NCBI GenBank assembly: GCA_028279405.1
Contig: JANQNU010000051.1
Coordinates: 1-64,000, forward strand
From: Phycisphaerae bacterium
Lineage (GTDB): Bacteria; Planctomycetota; Phycisphaerae; UBA1845; Fen-1342
Direction of reading: 5' to 3'
DNA: 64,000 nt
Both the position numbers and the translations under genes were made by a program. The notes under the pieces were generated by a model, which was not told the DNA's origin, did not search any database, and saw only the letters and a list, made by a program, of their open reading frames with translations. Within the stretch, counting starts at the first letter, position 1. Each line of letters begins with the position of its first letter. Shown here one piece after another: positions 50,899 through 59,613 of this stretch.

Positions 50899-51212
50899 TC
50901 ACCCCTTGCTGTTCTCGTGCTGTGGCAGGCCTTGCACAGCGCCATGAGGTTCGAGTCCTCGTTGGTCCCGCCGTCTCGTACCTTGACGATGTGGTGGACC
51001 TCAGTAGCCAGTTGATCGCAGTCCACGCACAGAGGGTTGCGTCGTATGAACATCCGCCGCACTCGCTCCCACGTCCGCCCATATCCACGCTTGCATGACG
51101 AGCCACGCCGTGCGTCGTGATGGATGCAGCGCTCTCGAGCGTGCTTGCGGCAGTAGCCCGACTCATTGAGTAGGGCACGGCACCCCTTGTGTCGGCAGGC
51201 GTAGGACGGCAT
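50895..51212 (-). CDS. HNH endonuclease
   Basis: A 105-residue HNH nuclease: Cys/His-rich start (CRHKGCRALLNESGYCRKH), then MFIRRNPLCVDC...ATEVHHIVKVRDGGTNEDSNLMALCKACHSTRTA, the full HNH motif with its zinc cysteines. With P27 TerS and HK97-type TerL it likely helps cut cos ends. Confidence 0.92.
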   Translation of the reverse strand: MPSYACRHKGCRALLNESGYCRKHARERCIHHDARRGSSCKRGYGRTWERVRRMFIRRNPLCVDCDQLATEVHHIVKVRDGGTNEDSNLMALCKACHSTRTARGE

Positions 51213-51218
51213 CGCGTC

Positions 51219-52175
51219 TCATTCCTGGCTGTTGATCAGTAGCGGCCCGTCGTCAGACCGGGGAGCGACCATCGACAGCGGTAGATAGCGGTTGTCACGG
51301 AACCGACTCAGACGGTAGATCTCGACGAACTCGAGCCGCGAGAACGCAAGCCCCAGCGTTCGACGGTCTCCCGTTGGCGGGGGTGGCGACTCACCGGTGA
51401 GCGGAGGGTCGTTCTGTGCCCCCGGGATGGCTCCAGTGTCCGGATACCACTCGAACGGTGGCGAGTAGCCGAAACCGCATCGTTCGAATCTCAGGAGTCC
51501 GTTGTTCTCGGCGATGACAGCCCGGTACGGGCATTCCAGATTGCGGATCGTTCCTGTGATCACCGTGGCGAATTTGACGCCGACGCCGACCTTGCCCTTG
51601 TAGCGAGACATGCTCCCATTCGGGATCGTCACGCCATCGATGACGAGCGATTCAATGGGCTTGCTGCGTGGATCGATCTGCAGGGCAATCGGCAGGTGCA
51701 CGTGATCCCCGCGGTCACTCCGGAAGTCGAGATCGCGGAAGTCCAACGATTCGACCGGTGCGCCTCCGTGGACAACACGCACGCCCTTGCTCAGCCAGTA
51801 GAGGAATGTGCATTGGTGCAGTTTGCAGGAGACAGCCTCAACAGACAGGGCAATACCGACCTTGCTGTCGGCGTCGATGACGAAGTTGCGGAGACTGCCT
51901 TTGCCCTTGATCCGGACCAGCGCAGACCACGTGCTGGTAGGGGGGAGCTCCCCGCTCGAGGCTGCCTTGATCGTCGGTCGGCCAAGGCCGATGAGTTCAG
52001 CCCGCACAAATAGCGGGGGTTCGATCTCATAAACACCCGCGGCGACAAGGTACCGCCCCTCGGCGCCTGCGACCTTTCGCAGGTCTTCGGCTGTTCGGAT
52101 GATCTGATTGGAGGCTTGTGCGAATACCGCTGCGAATAGACACAGGGCGGCGGTCAGGACAAATCGATTCTTCAC
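51219..52175 (-). CDS. Secreted right-handed beta-helix protein
   Basis: A 318-residue protein with a signal peptide (MKNRFVLTAALCLFAAVFAQA). The mature part opens RTAEDLRKVAGAEGRYLVAAGVYEIEPPLFV and continues with beta-helix turns (ALVRIKGKGSLRNFVIDADSKVGIALSVEAVSCKL). A Pro-rich loop near 255 interrupts. Secreted beta-helices often act on polysaccharide. Unusual among phage lysis-region genes; it may be a lysogenic-conversion gene. Confidence 0.65.
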   Translation of the reverse strand: MKNRFVLTAALCLFAAVFAQASNQIIRTAEDLRKVAGAEGRYLVAAGVYEIEPPLFVRAELIGLGRPTIKAASSGELPPTSTWSALVRIKGKGSLRNFVIDADSKVGIALSVEAVSCKLHQCTFLYWLSKGVRVVHGGAPVESLDFRDLDFRSDRGDHVHLPIALQIDPRSKPIESLVIDGVTIPNGSMSRYKGKVGVGVKFATVITGTIRNLECPYRAVIAENNGLLRFERCGFGYSPPFEWYPDTGAIPGAQNDPPLTGESPPPPTGDRRTLGLAFSRLEFVEIYRLSRFRDNRYLPLSMVAPRSDDGPLLINSQE

Positions 52176-52396
52176 GGTGTTCTCCCTTCGAGGCGTGCGA
52201 CGCGTTCGACAAGGTCCCGGTTCTGGTCAGTAAGCTTCTCGACAGCGCTTGTGAGCTTGTTCACCGAGTTGCCGAGGTTCGCGATCTCGACGCGCTGTGC
52301 CGCCAACGAAGACTTCTGCGAGTAGATCAGCCAAGCGAGTCCGGCGCCGAGCGTCACGAGTTGAATCAGCGTGTCGAGGTTTAGTTGGAGATTCAT
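52172..52396 (-). CDS. Holin-like single-helix protein with coiled coil
   Basis: A 74-residue protein: one transmembrane helix (DTLIQLVTLGAGLAWLIY) and a C-terminal coiled coil (VEIANLGNSVNKLTSAVEKLTDQNRDLVERVARLEG). Resembles small phage holin/XhlA-like proteins in design. Four-base overlap with the beta-helix gene. Confidence 0.5.
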   Translation of the reverse strand: MNLQLNLDTLIQLVTLGAGLAWLIYSQKSSLAAQRVEIANLGNSVNKLTSAVEKLTDQNRDLVERVARLEGRTP

Positions 52397-52415
52397 TCGG
52401 TCCCTCGAATGAAAA

Positions 52416-52488
52416 TGGCGGGGGCGGGATTCGAACCCGCGTCCTTCGGATCATGAATCCGACGAGCTGACCGCTGCTCTACCCCGCT
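52416..52488 (-). tRNA. Phage tRNA-Met (CAT), initiator-like
   Basis: A 73-nt cloverleaf closely similar to the host initiator at 15840-15912. It keeps A1 opposite C72 (unpaired) and A11:T24, both initiator marks. Next to the anticodon loop TTCATGA the three pairs are G:C, G:C and A:T, so the GGG/CCC initiator stem is incomplete. No CCA is encoded. Confidence 0.85.
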
Positions 52489-52913
52489 ATGCGTTGGTCA
52501 TATGGTTCGTTCTCGCGCAGCAATCCGAACCGCCTCATGAGGCGTTCAGCATTCAGCGCCATCTGAGACGCTCGGTAGGGAAACTTGCGTTCCTTGCGAC
52601 GTTCGCCCCACCAGATCGTCCAACCGCCGAGGTACACCGCCCAGAAATAGACGTGGCAGAGCAGGTAGCGCCACCGGCGTCCGCCGGCGTGCCGCTGAAC
52701 GATCGTGATGAGTGCGATCAGGAACAGGTTGTCGCAGTCCCACTTCGTCCGTCCTCCTGGTCCACCCCAGAGCCAGTCGTGAAGCCAGCACGCTTCGGAG
52801 ATGTCGCAACCGAAGAGACGGTCGGGTATCAGCCGATCCCAGATGCCACCGGGTCCGCACGCCATTCGGGAGTCGCCTTCAGGAAGAGAGTGGAACAAAC
52901 GGGGCTCGGGCAC
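52479..52913 (-). CDS. Hypothetical protein with phospholipase A2-like CxxxHD motif
   Basis: A 144-residue protein. DISEACWLHDWLWGGPGGRTKWDCDNLFLIALITIV has the His-Asp pair and a downstream Asp in PLA2-like spacing; a hydrophobic segment (YFWAVYLGGWTIWW) follows. Its stop overlaps the tRNA by ten bases. If it is a lipase it could act in lysis; the match is to a short motif only. Confidence 0.45.
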   Translation of the reverse strand: MPEPRLFHSLPEGDSRMACGPGGIWDRLIPDRLFGCDISEACWLHDWLWGGPGGRTKWDCDNLFLIALITIVQRHAGGRRWRYLLCHVYFWAVYLGGWTIWWGERRKERKFPYRASQMALNAERLMRRFGLLRENEPYDQRIAG

Positions 52914-52962
52914 CGGGAGTCATGCAGCGCTCCGAGCCCACCGCGCAACGGCTGGGGGGCCG

Positions 52963-53460
52963 TTATTCCTGAAGTGCTGCCTTGAGTTCGCGGATAGCGT
53001 CCGCAGTGCCGCGGATGCGATCCTGTTGGGAGAGAGGCGGCGCGATCTCGTTCGTTCGCTGCAACCGTGCCAAGGCAAGCTCATCGAGCCGTCCTTTGAT
53101 GGTCACAAGCTCTCTCCCGAGTTGACTGACCGACGACACGACCTGTGCAAGCACGAGATTGAAGTTATCCGCCCGACCACGTTCGATCTGCGTAACGCCC
53201 CCAGTGATTGCATTGACCACGTGGGTCCTGCTGGCGTCGATCTTGGTCTCTTCGATAAGAATGCCATCGGACGTCCACTTGCGGCGTTCGGCACTCAAAT
53301 CCTTGTCCGGTGTAATGACCGCCGTGCCACTTAGACTCGGGTCAATCACTTTGAGCGGAATCGAGCTTGGCGAGCTCGGGCGGAAGTACTCGGGTGTTGC
53401 ACAGCCGGCGAGAGTGGTCAGAATGGCGAGAAGTGTGAGAGTGGTAGGTGCGAGTTTCAT
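52963..53460 (-). CDS. Phage lipoprotein
   Basis: A 165-residue protein with a signal sequence and lipobox LTTLAGC (Cys20). The mature part has an ERRKWTSDGILIEETKIDASRTHVVNAITGG segment and a C-terminal coiled coil. It lies at the right end beside attR. An outer-membrane spanin-type or lysogenic-conversion role is possible. Confidence 0.6.
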   Translation of the reverse strand: MKLAPTTLTLLAILTTLAGCATPEYFRPSSPSSIPLKVIDPSLSGTAVITPDKDLSAERRKWTSDGILIEETKIDASRTHVVNAITGGVTQIERGRADNFNLVLAQVVSSVSQLGRELVTIKGRLDELALARLQRTNEIAPPLSQQDRIRGTADAIRELKAALQE

Positions 53461-53621
53461 GGTGCGTCGCTCCATCGACAGGTGGTCTTTTGGTCCGTCC
53501 AGGGACTACCGTTTTGGGGTGCCAAACAGGCCGAATTTTAAGGAGTTGCGTGCACCCAGTTAGGTAATCTGTTTGACTCGTAAGACCATAGTCTGTCAAT
53601 GTTTACGACGCAAGCGTAATC

Positions 53622-53668
53622 TCCCTTACAAGGAAGATGTCACTGGTTCGAGTCCGGTATCGCCCATT
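53622..53668 (+). other. attR
   Basis: Identical over 47 bases to attL, carrying the 3' half of tRNA-Val (anticodon arm to discriminator base plus TT). It has no acceptor 5' half, so it is not a tRNA gene. Confidence 0.95.
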
Positions 53669-53795
53669 CATCGCATTTGCCGCTCATCGCCAGTAACAGC
53701 CGAACGTCGCACACGTACCAGCGAGGATGGGCCCAAAAAAAGACTAAGCACCCGCCGCGCGATAAGGGAATCGAGAACCGCGCGAGGAGACCGAA

Positions 53796-54320
53796 ATGGA
53801 ATCGCAGGCGATGCTAAGCACCTTTCTGGAGCAGGTCGCAGACAAGGTAGAGCGCGACCGCGCGCAGATTACACGGTGCACCAATCTGCTCGCAAACGAC
53901 GAGTTCTGGTATCGCCCGAACGAACACTGCAACAGCGTCGGGAACCTGATGCTACACCTTACCGGCAACGTCCGGCAGTGGATTATCGGTGGTTTGGCGC
54001 GACAAGACATCAGCCGAGATCGGCCCGCGGAGTTCGCGCAGCGTACGCCATTGCCGACTGAACGGGTCATGCCACCATTCGAGACGGCGGTCGCGACGGC
54101 TTGTGACGTGATCCGGCGTTTCGACGCCACGCAGCTTGGCGACCACTTCGACATCCAGGGCTACGCAGTAAGCGGCTTGTACGCGGTTTTTCACGTCGCC
54201 GAGCACTTTTCGTTTCACACGGGACAGATCGTACACATCACCAAGACCATCAGGAACGTCGACCTGAGCCTCTACGATCCGCAGGGCCGACCGGTCGGCA
54301 CCACGCGATCGAATCCCTGA
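53796..54320 (+). CDS. DinB/DUF1572 family protein
   Basis: A 174-residue four-helix-bundle protein. Metal-binding histidines are visible in LMLHLTGNVRQW, and in FHVAEHFSFHTGQIVH near residue 140. DinB-like proteins include thiol-dependent transferases; this one's substrate is unknown. First host gene right of the prophage. Confidence 0.82.
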   Translation: MESQAMLSTFLEQVADKVERDRAQITRCTNLLANDEFWYRPNEHCNSVGNLMLHLTGNVRQWIIGGLARQDISRDRPAEFAQRTPLPTERVMPPFETAVATACDVIRRFDATQLGDHFDIQGYAVSGLYAVFHVAEHFSFHTGQIVHITKTIRNVDLSLYDPQGRPVGTTRSNP

Positions 54321-54468
54321 GTGAGCCAATTGTGTCGTGTCTTCGGAATAGCGGCGGGCGTTTCAGCGAAAGTGCGCACCCCGATCCCGATCGGGCACCT
54401 TTGCGTTGGATTGGGTTTCTCGCGTTTCGGGCCCGCGTGGAGACACGAGCCCGTTCGGATGGGTTGCC

Positions 54469-55704
54469 CTAGAGCGCCCGCAGCAAGATGCAGGAATTGT
54501 GGCCACCGAAACCAAAGGAATTGTTCAGCGCGATCCGGACGTTAGCGTCACGCGGCACGTTCGGGACATAGTCCAGATTGCATTCCGGATCCGGGGTCTC
54601 AAGGTTGATCGTCGCCGGCAACGTCTTGTGCTTCAGCGCGAGCACACACGCGATCGTCTCGATTCCACCACTGGCACCGAGTAGATGGCCCGTCGCACTC
54701 TTGGTGCTGCTGACAGCAAGACGCTCAGCATGCGTCCCAAAAACGCTCTTGATCGCGACCGTTTCAGCGACGTCACCCAGGGGGGTACTCGTTCCATGCG
54801 CGTTGACGTAATCCACGTCCTCGGGATTGATCTGCGCCGACGCGAGTGCCGCCTTCATCGCCCGGCCGGCACCACGGCCTTCCGGATCGGGTTGCACCAT
54901 GTCGCCGGCATCACCCGTGGCCCCGACCCCGATGACCTCGCAGAAGATCGGCGCGTTGCGCCGTTTGGCGTGCTCGTACTCCTCGAACATCAATACGCCG
55001 GCGCCCTCGCTAAGCACGAAACCATCACGATCCTTGTCAAACGGTCGCGAAGCGCGCTCGGGCTCGTCGTTGCGCGTGCTAAGAGCCTTCATCGATGCGA
55101 ACGCTGCCAGCCCCAGCGGCGATAGCGCTGCTTCCGATCCGCCGGTGATCACGACGTCGGCCAAGTCGCGTTTGATCGTCAGGAATGCATCACCCATCGC
55201 GTTTCCGGCCGAGGCGCAGGCCGTCGCGACCGCAGTGTTGACACCCTGGAAATTCAGCGCGATGGAAATGTGACCGGACGCTGCATTGGCCATCAGCTTC
55301 GGAATCGTGAACGCGGACACCTTCGAAGGGCCTTTTTCGAGCAGCCGATGATACTGTTCCTCGAGCTCGTTGATTCCGCCGATACCCGTGCCGACGATGA
55401 CCGCGGCACGCGTGGGGTCGAAACTACCGTCGAGCCCGGACTCGTCGAACGCCATCCGCGCCGCCGCCATCGCGAGCTGCGCGAACCGATCCATGCGTTT
55501 CAACGAGCGTTGTTCGAAAAAGTTGACGGGATCGAAGCCGGTGCATTCGCCGCCGAAGCGGACGTCGAACGGCTCGGAGTCGAAGCGCGTGATCGGGGCG
55601 ATCCCGGAACGGCAGGAGATCAACCCGTCCCAATAGTCCGAAACGGAGGGGCCCAGAGGCGTAACCGCTCCCATGCCCGTGATAACGATGCGTCTGTCAG
55701 TCAT
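54469..55704 (-). CDS. fabF: 3-oxoacyl-ACP synthase II
   Basis: A 411-residue condensing enzyme. Start TDRRIVITGMGAVTPLG, catalytic Cys in VATACASAGNAMG, His in YVNAHGTSTPLGD and His in KSATGHLLGASGG. It extends acyl chains in fatty acid synthesis using the ACP encoded 47 bases upstream. Start chosen at the Met where homology begins. Confidence 0.95.
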   Translation of the reverse strand: MTDRRIVITGMGAVTPLGPSVSDYWDGLISCRSGIAPITRFDSEPFDVRFGGECTGFDPVNFFEQRSLKRMDRFAQLAMAAARMAFDESGLDGSFDPTRAAVIVGTGIGGINELEEQYHRLLEKGPSKVSAFTIPKLMANAASGHISIALNFQGVNTAVATACASAGNAMGDAFLTIKRDLADVVITGGSEAALSPLGLAAFASMKALSTRNDEPERASRPFDKDRDGFVLSEGAGVLMFEEYEHAKRRNAPIFCEVIGVGATGDAGDMVQPDPEGRGAGRAMKAALASAQINPEDVDYVNAHGTSTPLGDVAETVAIKSVFGTHAERLAVSSTKSATGHLLGASGGIETIACVLALKHKTLPATINLETPDPECNLDYVPNVPRDANVRIALNNSFGFGGHNSCILLRAL

Positions 55705-55751
55705 GCACTCGACCGAGTCCACCCGTGCGCGGCGCGAACGGACGGTATGTG

Positions 55752-56006
55752 TTACTTGTTGTTATCGAGATGAGCCTTGATGTAGTCGATCGCCTGGCCG
55801 ATCGTTTGGATCTTCTCAGCCTCTTCGTCCGGGATGCTCATGTCGAACTCGTCCTCAAACTCCATGACGAGCTCGACGATGTCGAGCGAGTCCGCGTTGA
55901 GGTCGTTGGTGAAGGTGGTATCGCGGGAGAGCTCCTCCTCCGAAACCGCCAACTGCTCGCTCACGATCTTCTTCACTTTCGATTCGATATCCGCAATTTC
56001 CGGCAC
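55752..56006 (-). CDS. acpP: Acyl carrier protein
   Basis: An 84-residue [23 protein letters not shown], then [32 protein letters not shown], with the Ser of ADSLD as the phosphopantetheine site. The start is GTG, with GAGGA seven bases upstream; no ATG fits. Co-transcribed with fabF in the usual order. Confidence 0.95.
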   Translation of the reverse strand: MPEIADIESKVKKIVSEQLAVSEEELSRDTTFTNDLNADSLDIVELVMEFEDEFDMSIPDEEAEKIQTIGQAIDYIKAHLDNNK

Positions 56007-56325
56007 AACCGAGTCCTCCAAGAGTGCCACGTCTGCAATCCACCACGACGTTCTGCGCTGTTTGCCGACCGCCGTCGGCGGTCGATCCAACCCCGGCACG
56101 AACGCGTTGCTGTCTGCCACGGACCAGTCCACAGCCGCCACGGGCTGACCGGGGGCCCGTCACCTTACCGGTAATCCTGGAAATCATAGTCCCAGACCCC
56201 GGGATTGCCAAGGGCGCCTCACATCCGATCTCGCCGGAGCGGATTCGGCATGCTGACGGACCGTCGTGGTCGATTGCGGTGTGGCGTCCGTCTTCGCGCG
56301 GCGCGGGGGGCCTGCTGGCGAACGC
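56007..56325. other. Intergenic region between acpP and the flagellin terminator
   Basis: No supportable gene. A plus-strand open frame here (56024-56365) has no recognisable product and ends in the terminator. It should hold the leftward acpP promoter. Confidence 0.5.
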
Positions 56326-56360
56326 AAAAAAAAAAACGCGCCACGGATTGTCGTGGCGCG
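56326..56360 (-). terminator. Intrinsic terminator of the flagellin operon
   Basis: On the minus strand a perfect 9-bp stem (CGCGCCACG/CGTGGCGCG, 6-base loop) is followed by an 11-base T-run. It lies 36 bases after the stop codon of the first flagellin gene. Confidence 0.92.
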
Positions 56361-56396
56361 CTTGAGCGAATTCTAGATGGCGGGTCGGACGAACGT

Positions 56397-57806
56397 CTAG
56401 CCGAGCAGGGCCAGGATGTTCTGCGGGGCCTGATTGGCCAGCCGTAGCGTGTTCGTCGACGATTGGACCAGGATCTGCGAACGCGTCAGACTCGACGTCT
56501 CGGCCGCGAAGTCCGTATCGCGGATCGTGCTTTCCGCGGCGGTGACGTTCTCGAGCGTGATCGTCAGGGCGTTCTGCGTGGTCTCGAGCGTGTTCTTCTG
56601 GAACGCGCCCAATCGGCCGCGCAGCGCACTGATCTGGTCCTGTGAGGATCGGATGATGCCCTGCGCCGCGTTGTAGTTTTGTGTCGAAAGTGCGTTGGTC
56701 TGGCCGGTCGCGAGCGTCGAGAGGAAGCCGACCGTCGACGTGCCGAGGTTGGCGGTCGAGACGGACGGGACGCCGATGCTGACCAGGCCTGCCAGCGAGA
56801 GGTCCGGAGAGATGGCAAAGTCGGCCCCGCCGGGGAGCACTTCGAAGTTCGACGTTCCGAGGTTGGTCCCGCGGTCGACCGTCAACTCGACGTTGGCGGC
56901 GATGGCCGCGGTACGGACGCTGGCCTTCAGGCCATCGGTGATGGCCGCCGTTCCGTTGATCAGGACGGCCGCGTCTTCGCCGGTGTCCTGGGTGACGCCG
57001 CCTGAGAGGGCGAACGTACCGCTGATCGTGTTGACCGAGACGAACTGCGAGGAGCCGTAGTTCTGGCTCTCGAAGACGAGCTGACCGCCGGACGTTCGCG
57101 CAACGACGCCGGTCAGCGACGTGCTGTTGTTGACGGCGGTAGCGATGTTACTGATCGTCGTGCTGGCGCCGAACGAGAACGTATCGTTCCCGAGGTTGCC
57201 GCCGACTTCGATCGTGATGTTCGAGGCGCCGACGGCCGAGGTGGCGTATGACAGGTTGGCCAGTTCGGCGGAGTTGGTCACCTCGACGACCACGGTCCGG
57301 AAGCTGTTGTTGGCGACCTTCGCGGCCAGGATCGAGACATCCGACAGCGCACTCGCCGGGACACTCGATGTGGCGTAGTCGAAGTTGCCGTTGAGCAGCT
57401 TCTTGCCCTGGAACTCGGTCGAGGTCGCGATCCGGTTGATCGAGTCGAGAATCGAGTCGATCTGCAGCTGGTTCGCGTTTCGCTCTTCGACGCTGATCGC
57501 GGCCTCATTGGCGCTCCGGTCGACGAGGTCTTCCAGCTCGGTGAGCAGGTTGTTGACTTCGTCGAGCGCACCTTCGGTGACGGACACGACGTTGTTGGCG
57601 CGGCTGATGTTGGTCAGGCTCGCGCCGAGCGCGGCCTGCTCCGCCCGCAGGTTCTCCGAGGCGATCAGACCGGCGGGATCATCCTTGCCGGTGTTGATTC
57701 GGAGACCGGTACTGAGCCGTACCAGTGATCGGTTCAGGCCCTCGTTCTGCATCGTGAAGATGCGCTGGGCGACCATCGACGGGATGTTGGTGTTGATACG
57801 ACTCAT
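56397..57806 (-). CDS. fliC: Flagellin, copy 1
   Basis: A 469-residue flagellin. N-terminal D0/D1 helices (MSRINTNIPSMVAQRIFTMQNEGLNRSLVRLSTGLRINTG, SENLRAEQAAL) and C-terminal D1/D0 (SQDQISALRGRLGAFQKNTLETTQNALTITLENV to QAPQNILALLG) are intact. The middle (about 150-360) is a variable surface domain with repeated FSFGASTTISNIATAVNNS-type beta hairpins. Preceded by a GGAGG with an overlapping CsrA-type motif. Confidence 0.94.
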   Translation of the reverse strand: MSRINTNIPSMVAQRIFTMQNEGLNRSLVRLSTGLRINTGKDDPAGLIASENLRAEQAALGASLTNISRANNVVSVTEGALDEVNNLLTELEDLVDRSANEAAISVEERNANQLQIDSILDSINRIATSTEFQGKKLLNGNFDYATSSVPASALSDVSILAAKVANNSFRTVVVEVTNSAELANLSYATSAVGASNITIEVGGNLGNDTFSFGASTTISNIATAVNNSTSLTGVVARTSGGQLVFESQNYGSSQFVSVNTISGTFALSGGVTQDTGEDAAVLINGTAAITDGLKASVRTAAIAANVELTVDRGTNLGTSNFEVLPGGADFAISPDLSLAGLVSIGVPSVSTANLGTSTVGFLSTLATGQTNALSTQNYNAAQGIIRSSQDQISALRGRLGAFQKNTLETTQNALTITLENVTAAESTIRDTDFAAETSSLTRSQILVQSSTNTLRLANQAPQNILALLG

Positions 57807-57816
57807 GACCAGTAGG

Positions 57817-57823
57817 CCTCCGT
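57817..57823 (-). promoter_or_regulatory. CsrA-type GGA motif on the ribosome-binding site of flagellin copy 1
   Basis: The leader reads ACGGAGG 10 bases before the ATG, so an ANGGA motif overlaps the Shine-Dalgarno. In other bacteria CsrA binding there blocks translation and FliW relieves it; csrA and fliW lie 2 kb upstream. Confidence 0.6.
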
Positions 57824-57943
57824 CAGGGGCTTGCCGGGCCGTGCGCCGCTCCGCGCGGTCGTCCCCGCAGCCTGCTACGAGAATTCACTCCGTTGGACCG
57901 GGGCCGCGACACTCTACGTCGCCTGCCTTGCCAACAGGGGGTG

Positions 57944-57970
57944 CATCGACGTGCCGAAATGTGCGCTTTA
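57944..57970 (-). promoter_or_regulatory. Weak sigma28-like promoter candidate
   Basis: On the minus strand TAAA, 16 bases, then GTCGATGC, against the flagellar consensus TAAA-N15-GCCGATAA (five of eight in the second box). It would give a leader of about 130 bases. Confidence 0.25.
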
Positions 57971-58111
57971 ATAAACGCGACGCGCACCGGCAACCGTTCC
58001 CGACCGTCAAGGGCCAAAGGAGCGGTTTGCCGGCGGCGCCGGGCTTGCAGACGAGTTGTTATGGGCCGCGCCCGCTCGGGCGCGACCCGGAAAATCTTGC
58101 CGCTGCGGTCG

Positions 58112-59533
58112 CTATCCGAGCAGCTGCAGGATGTTGCCCGGGGTCTGGTTGGCGATTCCCAGCACGTTCGTGCCGGCGCTGACCAGGACCTGGTTCCGGG
58201 CGAGCTGCGACGTTTCGAACGCGAAGTCCGCGTCGCGGATCACGGATTCGGAGGCCGTGAGGTTCTCCGCCGTAATGTTCAACTGATTGATGTTGGTCTC
58301 GAGCGTGTTCTTCTCGAACGCACCGAGTCGGCCTCGCAGAATCGAGACCTGCTGGATCGCTTCCGCGACGATCTTCTGCGATTCGGTGAAGTTTCCGCTG
58401 ACCAGCGAATAGGGTTGCCCCGTTGCGACCTGCGACATGAAGCCGATCGCAGGCGTTCCCAGACGCGAGGCCGCGACCGACTGCACGCCGATTCCGACCT
58501 GCAGGTTGGTGTTGACCCGCGGACCGACCTGGAAGAGCGCACCACCTTCATTAATGGTAAAGTTGGTGCTTCCGAGCCCGAATGCATTGTCGAGGGCGAT
58601 CTCGAGGTCGAGCGTCGAGGTCTTGAGGGTCAGCGCGTTACCGTTACCGGTCGTCAGGGCGCCGTTGATGGTCGCCTGGGCGTCGCGGCCGACTTCGCGG
58701 ATCGACGGAACGCCGCCCGAGTCCTGCGTCGGGAAGCTTCCGGTCAGCGTCTTGATGGACACGTACTGCCGGCTGCCCAGCTCCGTACTGTTCATCGTGA
58801 AGCCGGCGGTCGGCGTCCCGGACAGGGTCGCGGTGACGCCGGTGGCGTCGGCGACCGAGTTGATCGCGGTCACGATCGTGGACGCCGGCGTTCCCGAGAT
58901 GAACGAAAGCGTCGTAACGCCGTCGTTGCCCTGAATCTCGATGGTCACCGAGCTGGTCACCGAACTGGTGGCGAACTGCAGGATTCCGGGCTGGGCCGAG
59001 ACAGTGACGTCGACGGTGACCGGAATGAAGTTCTGCGTGCCGAACTGGACGCTGTTGATCGCCAGTGCTGCGACCTGCGACTGGCTGACGCCGCTGGTGA
59101 TGTAGTCCAGCGAGCCGTTGAGCAGTTGCTTGCCGCCGAAGGTGGTCGTGTTGGAGATTCGCGTGATACTCGCGATCGCCGAGTCGACCTGCAGCTGGTT
59201 GGCTTCGATTTCTTCCTGCGAGAGCGCGCCTTCGTTAGCGGCCTCGACGATTCGCGCCTGGACATCGCGCAACAGGTTCGCGACCTCGTCGAGGGCACCC
59301 TCGGTGGTTGCGATGATGTTGCTGGCGCGCTGCGTGTTTCGCACGGCCTGGTTGACCGCGGAGATTTCGGAGCGCAAGGCTTCCGAGATAATCAGTCCGG
59401 CGGGATCGTCCTTGCCGCGGTTGATCCGCAGTCCGGTACTGAGCTTGGTCAGTGTATTGTTGAGACTCGAATAGCTCTTGTTGAGCTGACGCTGGGCCGT
59501 AAGGGCCGGCACATTCGAATTAATACGAGCCAT
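58112..59533 (-). CDS. fliC: Flagellin, copy 2
   Basis: A 473-residue flagellin, paralogue of copy 1 with the same D0/D1 ends (MARINSNVPALTAQRQLNKSYSSLNNTLTKLSTGLRINRGK; LRGRLGAFEKNTLETNINQLNITAENL; NQTPGNILQLLG) and a diverged middle domain. Two flagellins probably build a composite filament. AGGGAGG precedes the ATG. Confidence 0.94.
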   Translation of the reverse strand: MARINSNVPALTAQRQLNKSYSSLNNTLTKLSTGLRINRGKDDPAGLIISEALRSEISAVNQAVRNTQRASNIIATTEGALDEVANLLRDVQARIVEAANEGALSQEEIEANQLQVDSAIASITRISNTTTFGGKQLLNGSLDYITSGVSQSQVAALAINSVQFGTQNFIPVTVDVTVSAQPGILQFATSSVTSSVTIEIQGNDGVTTLSFISGTPASTIVTAINSVADATGVTATLSGTPTAGFTMNSTELGSRQYVSIKTLTGSFPTQDSGGVPSIREVGRDAQATINGALTTGNGNALTLKTSTLDLEIALDNAFGLGSTNFTINEGGALFQVGPRVNTNLQVGIGVQSVAASRLGTPAIGFMSQVATGQPYSLVSGNFTESQKIVAEAIQQVSILRGRLGAFEKNTLETNINQLNITAENLTASESVIRDADFAFETSQLARNQVLVSAGTNVLGIANQTPGNILQLLG

Positions 59534-59540
59534 TGGCCAT

Positions 59541-59547
59541 CCTCCCT
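59541..59547 (-). promoter_or_regulatory. CsrA-type GGA motif on the ribosome-binding site of flagellin copy 2
   Basis: The leader reads AGGGAGG seven bases before the ATG, giving AGGGA on the Shine-Dalgarno. It lies between csrA and the gene it would control. Confidence 0.5.
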
Positions 59548-59613
59548 GAACGGTTCGTGGCTGTTAGAGATCCAACGGGATAACAACTTGACGATGAAGC
59601 GTACGGGGGGTCG

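Larger units (their letters stand above)
16210..53668. mobile_element. Integrated tailed prophage (siphovirus-type), about 37.5 kb
   Basis: Bounded by identical 47-bp sequences at 16210-16256 and 53622-53668, the first inside tRNA-Val. A tyrosine integrase lies 102 bases inside the left end. Contents are complete for a tailed phage: recombination and replication genes, TerS/TerL, protease, portal, HK97 capsid, head-tail connectors, tail tube, chaperones, tape measure and tip. Flanking DNA on both sides is ordinary chromosome. I saw no frameshift in a core structural gene, so it may be inducible. Confidence 0.95.
57807..58111. other. Long leader/spacer upstream of flagellin copy 1
   Basis: About 305 bases without a gene. 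It holds the ribosome site with CsrA motif (57817-57823) and a weak sigma28-like promoter candidate (57944-57970). Confidence 0.5.

Noticed and set aside
53622..53668. A second tRNA-Val
   Set aside because: Only the 3' half is present; it is the right attachment site.
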